From NCBI GenBank assembly GCA_011772275.1, contig WVZU01000003.1:10975-16195 (forward strand): 5,221 nucleotides of DNA, written 5' to 3'. This document shows, one piece after another, positions 5,066-5,221 of this stretch. A program made the position numbers and the translations under genes. This DNA comes from Planctomycetales bacterium (lineage in GTDB: Bacteria > Planctomycetota > Planctomycetia > Pirellulales > UBA7805). How positions within the stretch are numbered: the first letter of the stretch is position 1; every line of letters starts with the position of its first letter. The notes under the pieces were generated by a model, which ran no database searches, had not been told where the DNA came from, and was given only the letters and a program-made list of their open reading frames with translations.

Positions 5066-5178
5066 CTTGTCCGCCAACCGTTTCACTTTCCCCCTCGCAC
5101 GCCCACGCCGACTTTCATGGATTGAGCCCGCACGGGTGTCCGCTTACTTTTACTCTTGCTTTTATTCCTTTATCCTGG

Positions 5179-5198
5179 CCCTTCCTGACCCTTCGTGA
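5179..5198. repeat. Tandem 10-bp repeat in the 3' intergenic stretch
   Basis: CCCTTCCTGA is followed directly by CCCTTCGTGA, two copies with one mismatch, a period near one helical turn. They sit in a pyrimidine-rich stretch (about 5141-5194) after the 180-residue gene. No gene, clear terminator or promoter is visible from 5066 to the window end. The repeat could belong to the control region of a gene outside the window, or be chance. Confidence 0.3.
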
Positions 5199-5221
5199 CG
5201 CCCACTTGCGACTTTGCTAAA

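Noticed and set aside
4445..5086. 213-codon minus-strand open frame opposite the 180-residue gene
   Set aside because: Its C-terminus is a poly-Gly run made by the hexamer repeat, and the plus-strand frame has the more protein-like composition and motif.
1..5221. Defence system, CRISPR array, toxin-antitoxin pair or mobile element
   Set aside because: I saw no spaced repeats of the right length, no transposase or integrase motifs, no terminal inverted repeats and no short toxin-antitoxin gene pair.

Overview
The window is GC-rich (roughly 60% by eye) and carries four protein genes. Their family resemblance and gene style suggest a planctomycete, perhaps of the Pirellulales. I judged this from remembered family resemblance (winged-helix/AAA+ ATPase, FHA-EAL protein, RCK-tailed CPA1 antiporter, conserved small protein with a WHGIMHRREGDY-type motif) and from weak Shine-Dalgarno signals. 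No search was run. I see no tRNA, rRNA, CRISPR array, insertion sequence, phage gene or sign of recent transfer.

Layout. (1) Positions 1-553, minus strand: the first 184 codons of an ATPase with an N-terminal winged-helix-like module; the window edge cuts it right at the Walker A motif. (2) 554-871: a divergent intergenic region with a perfect 20-bp GC-rich palindrome and two smaller inverted repeats. (3) 872-2038, plus strand: an FHA domain fused to an EAL domain, likely a cyclic-di-GMP phosphodiesterase under phosphopeptide control. (4) 2039-2336: a convergent gap with strong hairpins, best read as transcript ends. (5) 2337-4223, minus strand: a 628-residue CPA1 Na+(K+)/H+ antiporter with a C-terminal RCK/TrkA regulatory tail. 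(6) 4224-4522: a divergent intergenic region with two G-quadruplex-capable tracts flanking a hairpin and a candidate promoter. (7) 4523-5065, plus strand: a 180-residue protein of unknown function with one TPR/Sel1-like helical hairpin. (8) 5066-5221: non-coding as far as I can see, pyrimidine-rich, with a small tandem repeat.

The genes do not form an operon: adjacent pairs are divergent, convergent and divergent. They are best read as separate units: an ATPase of unknown target, a second-messenger signalling enzyme, an ion-homeostasis transporter and an unknown protein sharing a control region with the transporter. I found no convincing new multi-gene system. The more unusual items are the quadruplex/hairpin/promoter cluster at 4397-4491, the phosphothreonine-to-c-di-GMP fusion, the altered ND and glycine motifs of the antiporter, and the conserved unknown protein.
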